Shown: positions 47,090 to 57,900 of the stretch, in pieces
Numbering within the stretch: position 1 is the stretch's first letter
Layout of the letters: each line of letters begins with the position of its first letter
Source of the DNA: an uncultured Lachnospiraceae bacterium
Lineage (GTDB): Bacteria; Bacillota; Clostridia; Lachnospirales; Lachnospiraceae
DNA: 64,000 nt
Reading direction: 5' to 3'
Assembly: GCA_946623875.1 (NCBI GenBank)
Contig: CAMORO010000002.1
Location: forward strand, 21,476-85,475
Notes under the pieces: generated by a model
Seen by the model: only the letters and a program-made list of their open reading frames with translations
The model's database searches: none
Told to the model about the DNA's origin: nothing
Made by a program: the position numbers and the translations under genes

Positions 47090-47223
47090 TTTACTCACTT
47101 CCGTCTTTAGAATATACAACTTATGTAACTATACCAAACCATTCATGGAATTTCAACCATGGTAAACGAAATAAATCTATCGTTCACCATAATAAAACAC
47201 GATCATTCAATATGGCATGACAG

Positions 47224-47871
47224 TCACACCATATCAATGATCTCAAGTGTTCTGAACTGTCTGTCGGCAAAACGCCTCCTATACAGTTCCCCAAGGAAAA
47301 GAAGCTCTGTAAGAACTTCTTCATTTACAGCAAATGTATATAAATGCTCTATGTCAGATCTTACAATATGGTTAAGTGCCGCAACTGTTGCGGGCAGAAA
47401 GCTTCTGTTATCGGGAACTCCCGGATACTCTCCGTTCACCACGATGGTTTTGATCTCGAACACGGCTCTGACAAGCCGGTTGTCAATATTAGGCTTGATT
47501 ATGGCACGTATTGACTGAAACAGAAGCTTTAACATCATTACTTCGTCATTGTTTTCACGAGTGTAATAAGATGCGTATTCAAGAAAATACATTCCAAGGT
47601 AAGCACCCTCATAATCTGTTCTGAGCTCTTCAAAATAATAAGAGATATCAGCATCGATAAGATTGTAGGCGCTCTTTCCTTCATACAGTTTAAAACTTCC
47701 GAAAGCAAAAGGATTCGTAACGGCAAGCATCTTACTGTTCGTCCTTCTGGCTCCTTTGCAGAATGCGGTTATCTTGCCGAATTCCTTTGTGAGGATCACT
47801 ATTCTTCTGTCATAATCATTGACGGGAGTGGCCGATAAGACCATTCCCGTCGCAATCACCTGCTCACGCAT
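47224..47871 (-). CDS. recO: DNA repair protein RecO (zinc-finger-less)
   Basis: Loads RecA in the RecFOR pathway. The N-terminal OB fold (ATGMVLSATPVNDYDRRIVILTKEFGKI, FCKGARRTNSK) is clear; the helical C-terminal part follows. At 215 aa it is 30-40 residues shorter than usual, and the four-Cys zinc ribbon expected after the VFEIKTIVVNGEYP segment is absent: the only Cys is in FCKGARR. ATG 47871 with AGGAT upstream is preferred over the longer frame that overlaps era. The era-recO order is conserved. Confidence 0.88.
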   Translation of the reverse strand: MREQVIATGMVLSATPVNDYDRRIVILTKEFGKITAFCKGARRTNSKMLAVTNPFAFGSFKLYEGKSAYNLIDADISYYFEELRTDYEGAYLGMYFLEYASYYTRENNDEVMMLKLLFQSIRAIIKPNIDNRLVRAVFEIKTIVVNGEYPGVPDNRSFLPATVAALNHIVRSDIEHLYTFAVNEEVLTELLFLGELYRRRFADRQFRTLEIIDMV

Positions 47872-47899
47872 CCGATATCCTGTAAATAATCCTTTCCTT

Positions 47900-48802
47900 T
47901 CAGTTTTCAAGTGCCCCGGCATCATATCCGTAGTTCTTGAGCAGTACGTCCGAATCCCGCCAATCCTTCCTGACTCTTACCCAAAGCTTAAGATTAACCT
48001 GCATCTCCAACAATCTCTCTATCTCATATCTTGCCGCAGATCCTATCTTCTTAAGCATTTTACCCTGCTTGCCTATGATTATGCCCTTGTGGGATTCCTT
48101 TTCACATATTATTGTTGCATCGATATGAACTATATCCTTTTGGAACTTCATCTGTTCTATGGTTACGGCAATACCGTGAGGTATCTCCTCATCAAGACAT
48201 TTCAGGGCTTTTTCACGTATCAGTTCGGATGCTATCTGACGCTGCGGCTGGTCTGTAACCGTATCCTCGTCATAGAACGGCATCCCGTAGGGAAGGTATT
48301 TAAATATCTGCTCTATAAGAGTATCGGTGTTTTTTCCCTTAAGAGCGCTCACGGGAACAACTTCCGAAAAATCACACAGCGTTCTGTATACATCGATTAT
48401 CTTTAGCAGTTCGTCCCTTTTAACGGTATCGATCTTATTGATGACGAGTATCAGGGGAACTCCCACTTTGCCAAGCTTTTCCGCTATCTGTCTGTCGGTT
48501 GATCCTATATGCTCATCGGCTTCAACGAGCCACAGAACAACATCCACATCCCTTATGGCCATATTTACCGACTTAACCATATATTCACCAAGGCGGTTCT
48601 TCGCCTTGTGAATGCCCGGCGTATCAAGGAATACTATCTGACCTTCATCACAGGTATATACGGTCTGTATCCGGTTCCTTGTAGTCTGGGGTTTATTGCT
48701 TGTTATTGCTATCTTCTGTCCGATAAGACAGTTCATCAGTGTTGACTTCCCGACATTTGGCCGTCCTACTATTGCAGCAAACCCCGATTTTAAATCATTC
48801 AT
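47900..48802 (-). CDS. era: GTPase Era
   Basis: 16S rRNA maturation GTPase. 300 aa: G1 GRPNVGKST (about 13-21), G3 DTPGIHK, G4 NKID and a C-terminal KH domain with KGIIIGKQGKMLKKIG. Normal length. It starts inside the last 8 nt of the upstream DUF4349 gene, so translation is coupled. recO follows 28 nt later. Confidence 0.97.
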   Translation of the reverse strand: MNDLKSGFAAIVGRPNVGKSTLMNCLIGQKIAITSNKPQTTRNRIQTVYTCDEGQIVFLDTPGIHKAKNRLGEYMVKSVNMAIRDVDVVLWLVEADEHIGSTDRQIAEKLGKVGVPLILVINKIDTVKRDELLKIIDVYRTLCDFSEVVPVSALKGKNTDTLIEQIFKYLPYGMPFYDEDTVTDQPQRQIASELIREKALKCLDEEIPHGIAVTIEQMKFQKDIVHIDATIICEKESHKGIIIGKQGKMLKKIGSAARYEIERLLEMQVNLKLWVRVRKDWRDSDVLLKNYGYDAGALEN

Positions 48803-49934
48803 TTGACTTATTACCTTCTTCGTCTTTCGATGCCGTTCCCTGCCCTCCTACAGGCTGTCCATAACCTTTTTTTCTCATTTTTGCGTTTCTTTTGGCAGCT
48901 TTCTTTTCAGCTTTCATTTTTGCCCGTTCTTCCTTTGTATACCTGCTGTTTTTGTTGATAATAAACTTTATTATCAGTACAATCACAATTATTATAACTG
49001 CCCAGATAAGAAGTACCGGAAGGGCTATTACAAGTCCGACAAGGAAATCGAGTAAGCCGTTCCATACCCGCTTGCAGTTTTTGATGAAGCCTTCACTCAT
49101 ACGTTCAAGCCTTGTCTTTTCAGCAACAACAACAGGTGTATATTCAATAACCTGCTCGATATTAAGGGTCACCGTACTGTAGGTAGCCTGGTTCTTCATC
49201 TGCTTAAGCTGTGCCCCGTATGATTCTATCTGATAGCGCACCTCTGTAAGTCTTGATTCAAGAGCTATTATCGTATCAAGGTCATCAGCCTGTTTGAGAA
49301 GTTCATTTATCCTGTCGTACTCTATCTCGTAGCTTTCAAGCTTGCTCTGCATATCAACATAGCGGAGAGTCACATCCTCTGCATTGCTGTTCTTTGAAAG
49401 AACGTTGGACTGTCCTTCGACCTCGTCCACGAAACCGTCAAGCTTTTCAACCGGAACCCTTGCTATTATTGTGGCTGTTTTCCTTTCCGAGCTTGAGTAC
49501 TTGGTGTTCTCTATATTTGTGCTTTCAATGTATCCGCCGAGGCTGTCGACACGTCTTTCCACGTTCTTTACCATAACCTCAACGTCTTCGGATTCAACAC
49601 GGAGATATACATTCTTGATAAGCATACGGCCTAAGCCTTTGGAATTGACACTCTCCGCATCAGCTTCGTTAACAGTTGCGTCATCCATTGAAGCGTCGGC
49701 CCCGCTTGCTGTCATCTTGGCCGATTCTTCAACCGGGTATTCGTCGTAATCGTATTCTTCGTATCCATCGTAATATTCTTCCGCTGCTGCCACCTGATCA
49801 TCGGCCTCATAGGCGGATTTGTACTCCGCAGGAGCTTCCGGAGCGTAGGCTCCCGAACTGTCCGATGAACCGCATCCTGTAAGCGCTGCCGCAAGAACAG
49901 CCAAAGCCACTGTCATAATTCTTCTCTTCATCAT
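48795..49934 (-). CDS. DUF4349-family lipoprotein
   Basis: 379 aa. Signal MMKRRIMTVALAVLAAALTG ends at lipobox LTGC. A very acidic Tyr/Asp/Glu-rich linker (about 35-95) precedes the DUF4349 domain: NVYLRVESEDVEVMVKNVE, GGYIESTNIE, IIARVPVEKLDGFVDEVE and a coiled coil (about 205-255). A C-terminal TM helix (about 305-330) and a Lys-rich cytoplasmic tail follow. So both ends are membrane-attached. GGAGG is 6 nt before the ATG. Function unknown; co-transcribed with era. Confidence 0.85.
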   Translation of the reverse strand: MMKRRIMTVALAVLAAALTGCGSSDSSGAYAPEAPAEYKSAYEADDQVAAAEEYYDGYEEYDYDEYPVEESAKMTASGADASMDDATVNEADAESVNSKGLGRMLIKNVYLRVESEDVEVMVKNVERRVDSLGGYIESTNIENTKYSSSERKTATIIARVPVEKLDGFVDEVEGQSNVLSKNSNAEDVTLRYVDMQSKLESYEIEYDRINELLKQADDLDTIIALESRLTEVRYQIESYGAQLKQMKNQATYSTVTLNIEQVIEYTPVVVAEKTRLERMSEGFIKNCKRVWNGLLDFLVGLVIALPVLLIWAVIIIVIVLIIKFIINKNSRYTKEERAKMKAEKKAAKRNAKMRKKGYGQPVGGQGTASKDEEGNKSNE

Positions 49935-50043
49935 ATTCTTCCTCCCTCTTTATAATAACCTGATAATTAAGAACCCGTTTGTTCTCTGTTTAAGATACGT
50001 ATATAACCTCCGGCTTTTATGGGAAAAATCAAAATTTATTATC

Positions 50044-52971
50044 CTAAAACAGCGACTCAACCTTATCAAACAGCTCCGCTTCCTTTTCAACCATCTCTTC
50101 GCTTCCGAGCACACACAGATATTCGTCTTTTACAACCGCTTCAATATAATCCGCAAGTCTTCTGATATCATCACTTTTGGCGTTCAGGACTTCATCTCTC
50201 TCCCTCTGTATTTTTTCAAGAGAATCACCCGTGAAATACGCTATCATCGATCGTACACCCTTTGCCCTTGGTGTGAGCGGAATATCCATATCCGATATTG
50301 TGCCTATTATATATTTGGTCATATCCCTTTCATCGGGATCGAAATTCCTTACGTAATCGGCCGCTCCCTTATATATTTCAAGCGTATTCCTAAGATTGGG
50401 ATCCCTGTAGGAAGTAAGATACATCGCTCCGGATCTTGAGTAGGAATTCATACATCCGTAAGCACCGCCCTTAACCCTTACATTTATCCAAAGATAATCA
50501 TAACCCATTATAACCTTAAGTACCTTAAGAGCTCCGGTATAATCATAACCATGCCTGATAAAGTTACCGCACAGAGCTACATACTGCACCTTTCCTGGGG
50601 TCTTGTAGCCTTCCTTTGCATGCTTAAGAGTTATGGAATACTCCTTTGTTTTTATCGGAACGGTAATAAGCTTTTTCTTGAAGCCATCGATTAGCTGCTT
50701 TAACCTTTCGTATTCGCTCTTTTCCGCGATATAGTCCACAAACAGATTCTCGGGTCTGAATACAATGTTGACAAACTCCTTAAGGTTTCTTTTGAATTCT
50801 TCCTTCCTGCTCTCATAATCCGAGATAAGAGCATCAATGAACCTGTAGAAATCTATCCCCGATGTCTTTTCGCTTATCGCTGCCGTATCCGAACAGCCTG
50901 ACATTGCCCTTACAACGGCTACGGAATGACCACCCTGTGTCATTGATGTCTGCATGCGCGAACGGATCATATTAAGAATCTCAAGCAGCCTCTTATCATC
51001 CGTAAGATCAGATGTACCTATGATCTCACTAATGATATCAAAGGCGAAGGGCAGCTTGTCATACAGTACCTTCGTCCTGACTTCATAAAAGATCTTATAT
51101 CTGTCCACATCATTTACATCCGTATAACAGCTAAATGTTGATGTGAGACCGCCGGTGTTAAGATTTATCTCACTGGCAAGATCGGCATATGTATGCTCTT
51201 CTGTACTGACAAATGAAAATATACTGCTGAACAGTCCGATATACGGTATCAATTCGTCCGGAAGCTTCCTTATATCAAATCCAAGGGTAAGATACCCTAT
51301 ACCATTTGTATATATATCATGTGTGAGAACCGTTGTTCCGCCTACATGATCAACCTCGTACTCAAAAGGAAGAGCTTCCTTTCTAATGTCGGATATCTCA
51401 AGAAGAGGGATCTTCTCAAGTTCTTCCTTCGTACTCGGTTCCTCCTGATATTTAATGAGTGCCTGTGTTTCTTTTACAAGCTCATCTATCCTGTCTTCAC
51501 TTAATGACTTCTTGTATTCCGCCAGTCTGTCGGAAAGCTCTCTGTCCATCTTCGCGGTAAGCGAACGTTCGGGTTCAAGGATAACGATCGAGCTGTGCCT
51601 GTTATCAAGGAGGTATGTTTTGATAAGTTCTTCAAAATAACCCGTATCCACCTTTTCACGCAAAAAGGCAAAGGTATCGTTTGCCTCAAGATGCATGAAC
51701 GGTTCAGTCTCGTCATAGAGCCAGCTGTCAAGTGCCTGTAAGCCGTACATCAGTCCCTTGGGATATGAGCCGAAATCCGCTTCGCGGTATCTGAATTCAA
51801 ATACATTTATCCCCGCAAGAAGAGATTTCCTGTCAAGCCCGTTTACGGTAACATCCGTAAGCACTTCCCTGATCGTATCAAGGAAATCATCAAGCCTGTC
51901 CCTGTCCGTATTCTTCGCGATCACGGAAAAATAGGGCTGATATATTCCGTTCTCGTAAACACTCTGAATATCCTTTCCTATGTTACGGTCGATAAGAGCC
52001 TGCTTGAGTACGGCTCCCGGAGCCAGCAAAAGCGTATATTCAAGTATCTGGAACGCAATGTACAGTTCCCTGTTAAGGCTTGTATCGACTACGGTATTGT
52101 ATGAAAGGAAGGTGTTCTCCTCAAGCGGTTCATCATTTGTTATCGAGTAATTCCTGGTAACGGTAACAGGCTCCTCAAACGGCTGTTGAGGCTTTATATC
52201 GGTGTCGATCTCTATGCTCTCATACAGCGACAGATATTCCCTGTCAAGATATTCAAGGCGTTCGGCCATATCCATATCACCGTAGAGATAGATATAGCTG
52301 TTTGAAGGGTGATAGAATTCCTTATGAAACCTGATAAATGCATCATAGGTAAGTGTCGGGATAAATTCCGGATCACCACCCGATTCGTTTGAATAATCAT
52401 TATCCGGGAAAAGAGAAGCAAATATCTCACGGTCAAGCATATCATCGGGCGATGAGAATACACCCTTCATTTCATTATATACAACACCGTTAATACTTAT
52501 GGGGTCATCCTTATCCTTAAGTTCGTAATGCCATCCCTCCTGTTTGAATATCTGAGGTCTGTCATATACATTGGGGTTAAAGACCGCATCAAGATAAACA
52601 TCCATAAGATTCCTGAAATCCTTGTCATTGCAGCTTGCAACAGGATAAACCGTCTTATCGGGATAAGTCATCGCATTAAGGAATGTATTGAGCGATCCCT
52701 TGACGAGCTCCACAAAAGGATCCTTGGCCGGATATTTCCCGGATCCGCACAGGACTGAATGCTCCATTATATGCTGAACGCCCGTGCTGTCCTTGGCCGG
52801 TGTTTTAAATCCTATATAGAAAACCTTATTGTCATCATCATTGGAAACAAGACATACTTTCGCTCCTGATTTCTTATGCCTTAATATAAGTCCGTCCGAC
52901 TTAAGATCCTTAAGGCGCTCTTCCTTAAGGACTTCATATGTATTAAGATCCTTTACCTTTTCAAATGCCAT
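50044..52971 (-). CDS. M16C (presequence-protease type) zinc metallopeptidase
   Basis: 975 aa with the inverted zinc motif H67-I-M-E70-H71 (VQHIMEHSVLCGSGKYP) and the distal ligand Glu167 (NEMKGVFSS), both intact. The two-half clamshell is typical of the PreP/M16C group (Peptidase_M16 + M16C-associated domain); GGAYGCMNSYSRSG is the conserved C-terminal signature. It lacks a signal peptide, so it is cytosolic and degrades peptides. GAGG is 8 nt before the ATG. Confidence 0.95.
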   Translation of the reverse strand: MAFEKVKDLNTYEVLKEERLKDLKSDGLILRHKKSGAKVCLVSNDDDNKVFYIGFKTPAKDSTGVQHIMEHSVLCGSGKYPAKDPFVELVKGSLNTFLNAMTYPDKTVYPVASCNDKDFRNLMDVYLDAVFNPNVYDRPQIFKQEGWHYELKDKDDPISINGVVYNEMKGVFSSPDDMLDREIFASLFPDNDYSNESGGDPEFIPTLTYDAFIRFHKEFYHPSNSYIYLYGDMDMAERLEYLDREYLSLYESIEIDTDIKPQQPFEEPVTVTRNYSITNDEPLEENTFLSYNTVVDTSLNRELYIAFQILEYTLLLAPGAVLKQALIDRNIGKDIQSVYENGIYQPYFSVIAKNTDRDRLDDFLDTIREVLTDVTVNGLDRKSLLAGINVFEFRYREADFGSYPKGLMYGLQALDSWLYDETEPFMHLEANDTFAFLREKVDTGYFEELIKTYLLDNRHSSIVILEPERSLTAKMDRELSDRLAEYKKSLSEDRIDELVKETQALIKYQEEPSTKEELEKIPLLEISDIRKEALPFEYEVDHVGGTTVLTHDIYTNGIGYLTLGFDIRKLPDELIPYIGLFSSIFSFVSTEEHTYADLASEINLNTGGLTSTFSCYTDVNDVDRYKIFYEVRTKVLYDKLPFAFDIISEIIGTSDLTDDKRLLEILNMIRSRMQTSMTQGGHSVAVVRAMSGCSDTAAISEKTSGIDFYRFIDALISDYESRKEEFKRNLKEFVNIVFRPENLFVDYIAEKSEYERLKQLIDGFKKKLITVPIKTKEYSITLKHAKEGYKTPGKVQYVALCGNFIRHGYDYTGALKVLKVIMGYDYLWINVRVKGGAYGCMNSYSRSGAMYLTSYRDPNLRNTLEIYKGAADYVRNFDPDERDMTKYIIGTISDMDIPLTPRAKGVRSMIAYFTGDSLEKIQRERDEVLNAKSDDIRRLADYIEAVVKDEYLCVLGSEEMVEKEAELFDKVESLF

Positions 52972-53044
52972 ACTATATACCTCATGTCTTTCATTTATGA
53001 TAACTGTCCGGGGCAGGCCCTGAACACTTATGAACCATACTCAT

Positions 53045-53812
53045 TTACTGCTTTATATACTCTATGGAATTGCCTGACAGACGTATGGTCTCCCTTATGT
53101 ATTCTTCATCTGTCTCAAGTTCATTAACAAGCTCCTCCACAGTGACGAGTCTTTCAAGATCCTCGGCCATCTCTTTTGCCTTATCATTAAGATCGTTAAC
53201 TCTCTTCGCCACTTTACTATCGAAATCACTGTCGTTAAATCTCTCCATTATGAGAGATTCCATTGAGTCCATGATAGTCTTTATGATGAACTCATCAACT
53301 TCATTTACCGTTTCACACAGATCGAGCATCCCTGCAGCAGTCAGAACACCTACATTGCCTTCACCTATAAGATCCTCAACCGCAACTCCCTGTCCCGTGT
53401 AGAGCCTCGCTATATCAACTACATTTCTAAGATACAGTACGGGAAGGACTTCCAATGCCCTCTCCTTACTGTCAAGTACTTCCCCTATCAGGGAATTCCT
53501 TTCATCTTCCGGGGGCATATCCATATTGTTAAGCTCTTCTATATACATCTTAAGGTATTCACTGTCCTGTGCATCCGTCCTGATGCCTTTACTTCGTTTT
53601 TCAAAAGATTCAGCCTCAAGTCTTTCGGCTTCCGTCTCAAACAGCTTAATCTTTTCATCGGTAAGATATTTATAAATAAGGACAAACTGATCCCCGCTCA
53701 CATTCAGAGGAAGAAATCGTGAATGAACCTGCTCCTTGGAAACAGACTCATGCTGGCTTTTGGCAAGCGCCCGTATCTGTATTATTGTTTTCCTGAACTG
53801 TTGCTCGTCCAT
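53045..53812 (-). CDS. Degenerate sigma-70-like protein lacking region 4
   Basis: 255 aa. Residues 5-55 resemble sigma region 1.1. RNVVDIARLYTGQG and VEDLIGEGNVGVLTAAGMLD match sigma-70 regions 2.1-2.2 (core binding). The normal 2.3-2.4 segment with aromatic melting residues (FSTYATWWIRQ in true factors) is replaced by VDEFIIKTIMDSMESLI. A region 3-like end follows: RVNDLNDKAKEMAEDLERLVTVEELVNEL and DEEYIRETIRLSG. There is no region 4. It may bind core polymerase without directing promoter recognition; that is inference. GGAGG precedes the ATG. Confidence 0.75.
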   Translation of the reverse strand: MDEQQFRKTIIQIRALAKSQHESVSKEQVHSRFLPLNVSGDQFVLIYKYLTDEKIKLFETEAERLEAESFEKRSKGIRTDAQDSEYLKMYIEELNNMDMPPEDERNSLIGEVLDSKERALEVLPVLYLRNVVDIARLYTGQGVAVEDLIGEGNVGVLTAAGMLDLCETVNEVDEFIIKTIMDSMESLIMERFNDSDFDSKVAKRVNDLNDKAKEMAEDLERLVTVEELVNELETDEEYIRETIRLSGNSIEYIKQ

Positions 53813-53851
53813 TTGGGATGATCCTCCCTGTTAATAAGTCATTACCGTTAT

Positions 53852-53892
53852 AAAACAGCCCAAAATACAAAGTATTATAAACCTGTTCCGAA
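53852..53892. repeat. Divergent copy of the dispersed inverted-repeat family
   Basis: AAAACAGCCCAAAATAC, a short AATAC/GTATT hairpin and CCTGTTCCGAA follow the same order as the ends and adjacent interior of the 20126 element (AACAGGCTCAAAATAC...GTATT and CTGTTCTGAA). It sits between the sigma-like gene and the rhomboid-like gene. Degenerate; assignment is moderate. Confidence 0.4.
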
Positions 53893-53901
53893 AGGCTGCG
53901 G

Positions 53902-54759
53902 TCATTTCACGTGCGGATGTGTAAAAAGATGATCCTGACAGTATTCATAATTGCCGTTGCACTTGGAGCAGAAACGGAATTCGAGATTATCACCGTCCTT
54001 CTCGGTACGTCCGCATATGGCACATTTGTGTTTGGTCACATTGCTAACCTGCCTGGTCTGACGTTTAAAGGTCTGCCGTCTGTGTATTTCGGAAGGTGAT
54101 ACATACTTGTAATTTCTTGTTCCGAAAAAGAAAATAATAAAATTGAGCAGCGAAGCTATTATCGCTATCGCCACGGAGAAACCGTTGGTTATTATCTGAT
54201 AAACAAGCAGTATGACATCAGCTATGGCAAGCCATTTTATCTTGATCGGTATCAGAAACATAAAAAGAAGCTGCATATCGGGATATTCGGCGGCAAATGC
54301 CAGAAATATCGACATATTAACGTAATATGTACTAAATGCATGCGATATGGTGTTTCCGATGCTCTCCATCGGTGCCCCGGAAACATAACAGATGCCATAA
54401 AGGATAAAAGCACCTATTATCGTAAAGAGCATTCCGGAAAAAATATAGAGATTGAACCTGAAAGCGCCCCAAGTACGCTCCAGCGATGAACTTAACGAAT
54501 AATACAGCATGAGCATTATGATCGTAAACAGATCAAGCGACTGCGGCGGTACGACTATCCATGTAACCAGCCGCCATATCTGTCCATGCAGTATCTTGTA
54601 TGGATCAAGAGACACAAAACCAAGCAGATAATTTCTTGACAGCATGCCCATTATCATCATTGCATAACCGAGAATATATCCGCCTATAATGTATTTCGCA
54701 AGATTATTTATTGCGTACTTCCCAAATCGTCTTTCCAACCTGTTAATAAAACTGTTCAT
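53902..54759 (-). CDS. Rhomboid/Der1-like membrane protein with C-terminal zinc-ribbon
   Basis: About 285 aa, six hydrophobic helices. [15 protein letters not shown] and [20 protein letters not shown] resemble the L1 and WR/LE-WG segments of the rhomboid superfamily, but the catalytic GxSG serine and partner His are absent, so it is a pseudoprotease-like (Der1-type) fold. The cytoplasmic end has C-AI-C-GR and [19 protein letters not shown], a probable zinc site. The start is ATG 54759 with AAAAGG 8 nt upstream; GTG 54768 is less likely. Function unknown. Confidence 0.75.
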   Translation of the reverse strand: MNSFINRLERRFGKYAINNLAKYIIGGYILGYAMMIMGMLSRNYLLGFVSLDPYKILHGQIWRLVTWIVVPPQSLDLFTIIMLMLYYSLSSSLERTWGAFRFNLYIFSGMLFTIIGAFILYGICYVSGAPMESIGNTISHAFSTYYVNMSIFLAFAAEYPDMQLLFMFLIPIKIKWLAIADVILLVYQIITNGFSVAIAIIASLLNFIIFFFGTRNYKYVSPSEIHRRQTFKRQTRQVSNVTKHKCAICGRTEKDGDNLEFRFCSKCNGNYEYCQDHLFTHPHVK

Positions 54760-54835
54760 GATCATCACCTTTTCATTCGTTTATCCTAATAGTTTAGCAT
54801 CAACAGCCAAAAATGTAAACTTAGAACAAGACCCA

Positions 54836-54864
54836 TTGAAGTTTTATATTTTTTGTAGTAGACT
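54836..54864 (+). promoter_or_regulatory. Promoter of the dehydratase activase gene
   Basis: TTGAAG (54836-54841), a 17-nt spacer and TAGACT (54859-54864) lie 50 nt before the ATG at 54914. The spacer is T-rich. Divergent from the rhomboid-like gene. Confidence 0.55.
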
Positions 54865-54913
54865 TTACAAAGTATGCATGGAAAAAGGCATTTGGTTCCT
54901 GAAAGGAGCTTTT

Positions 54914-57900
54914 ATGAACATCGAAAATAATAATGATAAAAACAGTACAGCCGTAAATAACAACGGCTCCATATACACTCTCGGAATAGACATCGGTTCT
55001 ACGACTGTTAAGATCGCAGTCCTTGACAGCGAACACAATATATTATTCTCGGACTACAGACGTCATTTCGCCAATATACGCGAAACACTTAAGGATCTTA
55101 TAAATGATGCTTACAACAGTCTCGGCGACCTTAATGTGCACCCCATGATCACAGGTTCCGGAGGACTTACTCTGGCCAATCACCTTGAGATTCCGTTTGT
55201 ACAGGAGGTCATTGCCGTATCGACTGCGCTTAAGGATTACAGCGAAAAGGTTGATGTGGCGATCGAGCTTGGCGGCGAGGACGCCAAGATAATATATTTT
55301 GAAGGCGGTAACGTTGAACAGCGTATGAACGGTATCTGCGCGGGCGGAACAGGCTCCTTCATAGACCAGATGGCATCTCTTCTTCAGACTGATGCTGCCG
55401 GTCTTAATGAATATGCAAAGAATTACAGATCGTTATATACCATAGCAGCACGCTGCGGTGTTTTTGCCAAATCCGATATACAGCCGCTTATAAATGAAGG
55501 TGCGACGCGGGAAGATCTGTCAGCCTCAATATTCCAGGCCGTTGTTAACCAGACCATATCCGGTCTCGCCTGCGGAAAACCCATTCGCGGACATGTTGCC
55601 TTTCTCGGAGGACCTCTGCACTTCCTCTCCGAATTGAAGGCGGCTTTTGTCCGTACACTCAAGCTTGATGACGAACATACTATAGCTCCCGATAACTCCC
55701 ATCTGTTTGCAGCTATCGGATCAGCCCTTAATTATAAGGAAGATAACTTTATAAACCTGAACGGGCTTGACGAAAAATTAAACTCTGATATCCATATGGA
55801 ATTTGAAGTTGCCAGAATGGAGCCGCTGTTTGCATCAAAACAGGAGTATGAAGAGTTCGAAAAAAGACACAATGCACACTGTGTCGGAACCGCAGAGCTT
55901 GAGGACTACAGCGGAAACTGTTTTCTCGGTATTGATGCAGGGTCAACAACAACCAAGGCTGCGCTTGTATCCGAGGACGGTTCCCTGCTTTATTCATTTT
56001 ACAGTAATAACAACGGGAATCCTCTCGCGACCACAATCCGTGCGATCAAGGAAATATATTCACTTCTTCCGCCGGGTGCAAGGATAGTCCATTCCTGCTC
56101 AACCGGATACGGAGAAGCTCTGATCAAGGCTGCCCTCCTTCTTGACGACGGTGAGGTCGAGACTGTAGCACATTATTATGCGGCTGCCTTCTTTGAACCC
56201 GATGTCGACTGTATACTTGATATCGGCGGTCAGGACATGAAATGTATAAAGATAAAGAACAGAAACGTTGATTCGGTTCAGCTTAATGAGGCCTGCAGTT
56301 CCGGCTGCGGCTCATTTATAGAAACCTTTGCCAAATCACTGAACTATTCAGTTACGGATTTCGCGAAGGCAGCTCTGTTTGCGGAACATCCCATTGATCT
56401 TGGGACCAGATGCACCGTATTTATGAATTCCAAGGTTAAGCAGGCCCAGAAAGAGGGAGCCGGTGTGGATGATATTTCAGCCGGTCTTGCTTATTCTGTC
56501 ATCAAAAATGCTCTTTTCAAGGTGATCAAGGTATCGGATGCCGCTTCCCTTGGCAAAAAGATCGTTGTCCAGGGCGGAACCTTTTACAATGATGCGGTCC
56601 TTCGAAGCTTTGAAAAGATATCCGGCGGCGAAGCGATCAGACCGGATATAGCGGGGATCATGGGAGCCTTCGGTGCTGCCCTTATAGCAAGGGAACGCTA
56701 TGAGGATGTTAAGAGCACCACCATGCTGTCAATCGAAAAGATCAATTCCCTGCAGTTTTCCACTTCCATGGCCAAATGCAAGGGATGTACAAACAATTGT
56801 CGCCTTACGATAAATAAGTTCAGCGGCGGACGGCAGTATATATCGGGAAACAGATGCGAACGCGGTCTGGGCAGACAGAAAAACGAGAACAACCTGCCCA
56901 ATCTGTTTGATTATAAAGAAAAAAAGATATTCGGTTATGAACCGCTTGAAATAACGGAAGCCACCCGTGGTACCGTAGGTATTCCGCGTGTTCTTAATAT
57001 GTATGAGAACTATCCGTTCTGGTTTACTTTCTTTACAAAGCTCAGATACCGTGTAGTGTTATCTCCGAGATCTTCACATAAGATTTATGAACTTGGTATT
57101 GAATCAATTCCAAGTGAATCGGAATGCTATCCTGCCAAGCTTGCACACGGGCATGTTGAATGGCTTATAAAGCAGGGAATTAAATACATATTCTATCCGG
57201 CTCTGTTTTATGAACGCAAGGAACAGGAAGGTGCGACCAATCACTACAACTGTCCCATTGTTACTTCATACAGCGAGAATATAAGAAACAATATGGATGA
57301 GATCATTAACGGCGATGTAATTCTGCACAATCCTTTTTTAAGCTTCGAAAGCCTTAAGATCGTCACCAATGAACTTATCAAGGCATTCCCGGATATTGAC
57401 AGCGACGATATTATCGAGGCTGCAGGAGCAGGCTGGGAGGAAATGGAAAGAGTCAGGCTTGACATACAAAGAAAGGGCGAAGAAACACTTAAGTATCTTG
57501 AGGAAAGCGGAAAACACGGAATTGTACTTGCCGGACGCCCCTATCATCTCGATCCGGAGATCAATCATGGGATTCCCGAAATGATCAATTCCTATGATAT
57601 GGCTGTACTGACAGAGGATTCGATCTCGCATCTTAATCCCTGTGAACGTCCCCTGCTTGTGTCGGATCAGTGGACATATCATTCAAGACTGTATGCGGCA
57701 GCCAATTATGTCAAGACAAGAGATGATATAGATCTTGTCCAGCTTAATTCTTTCGGTTGTGGACTTGATGCCGTTACAACCGATCAGGTAAATGATATAC
57801 TTACCTCTTCCGGCAAGATATATACCTGTCTGAAGATAGACGAAGTCAACAATCTTGGGGCTGCCAGGATAAGGATACGTTCTCTGATAAGTGCGATCAA

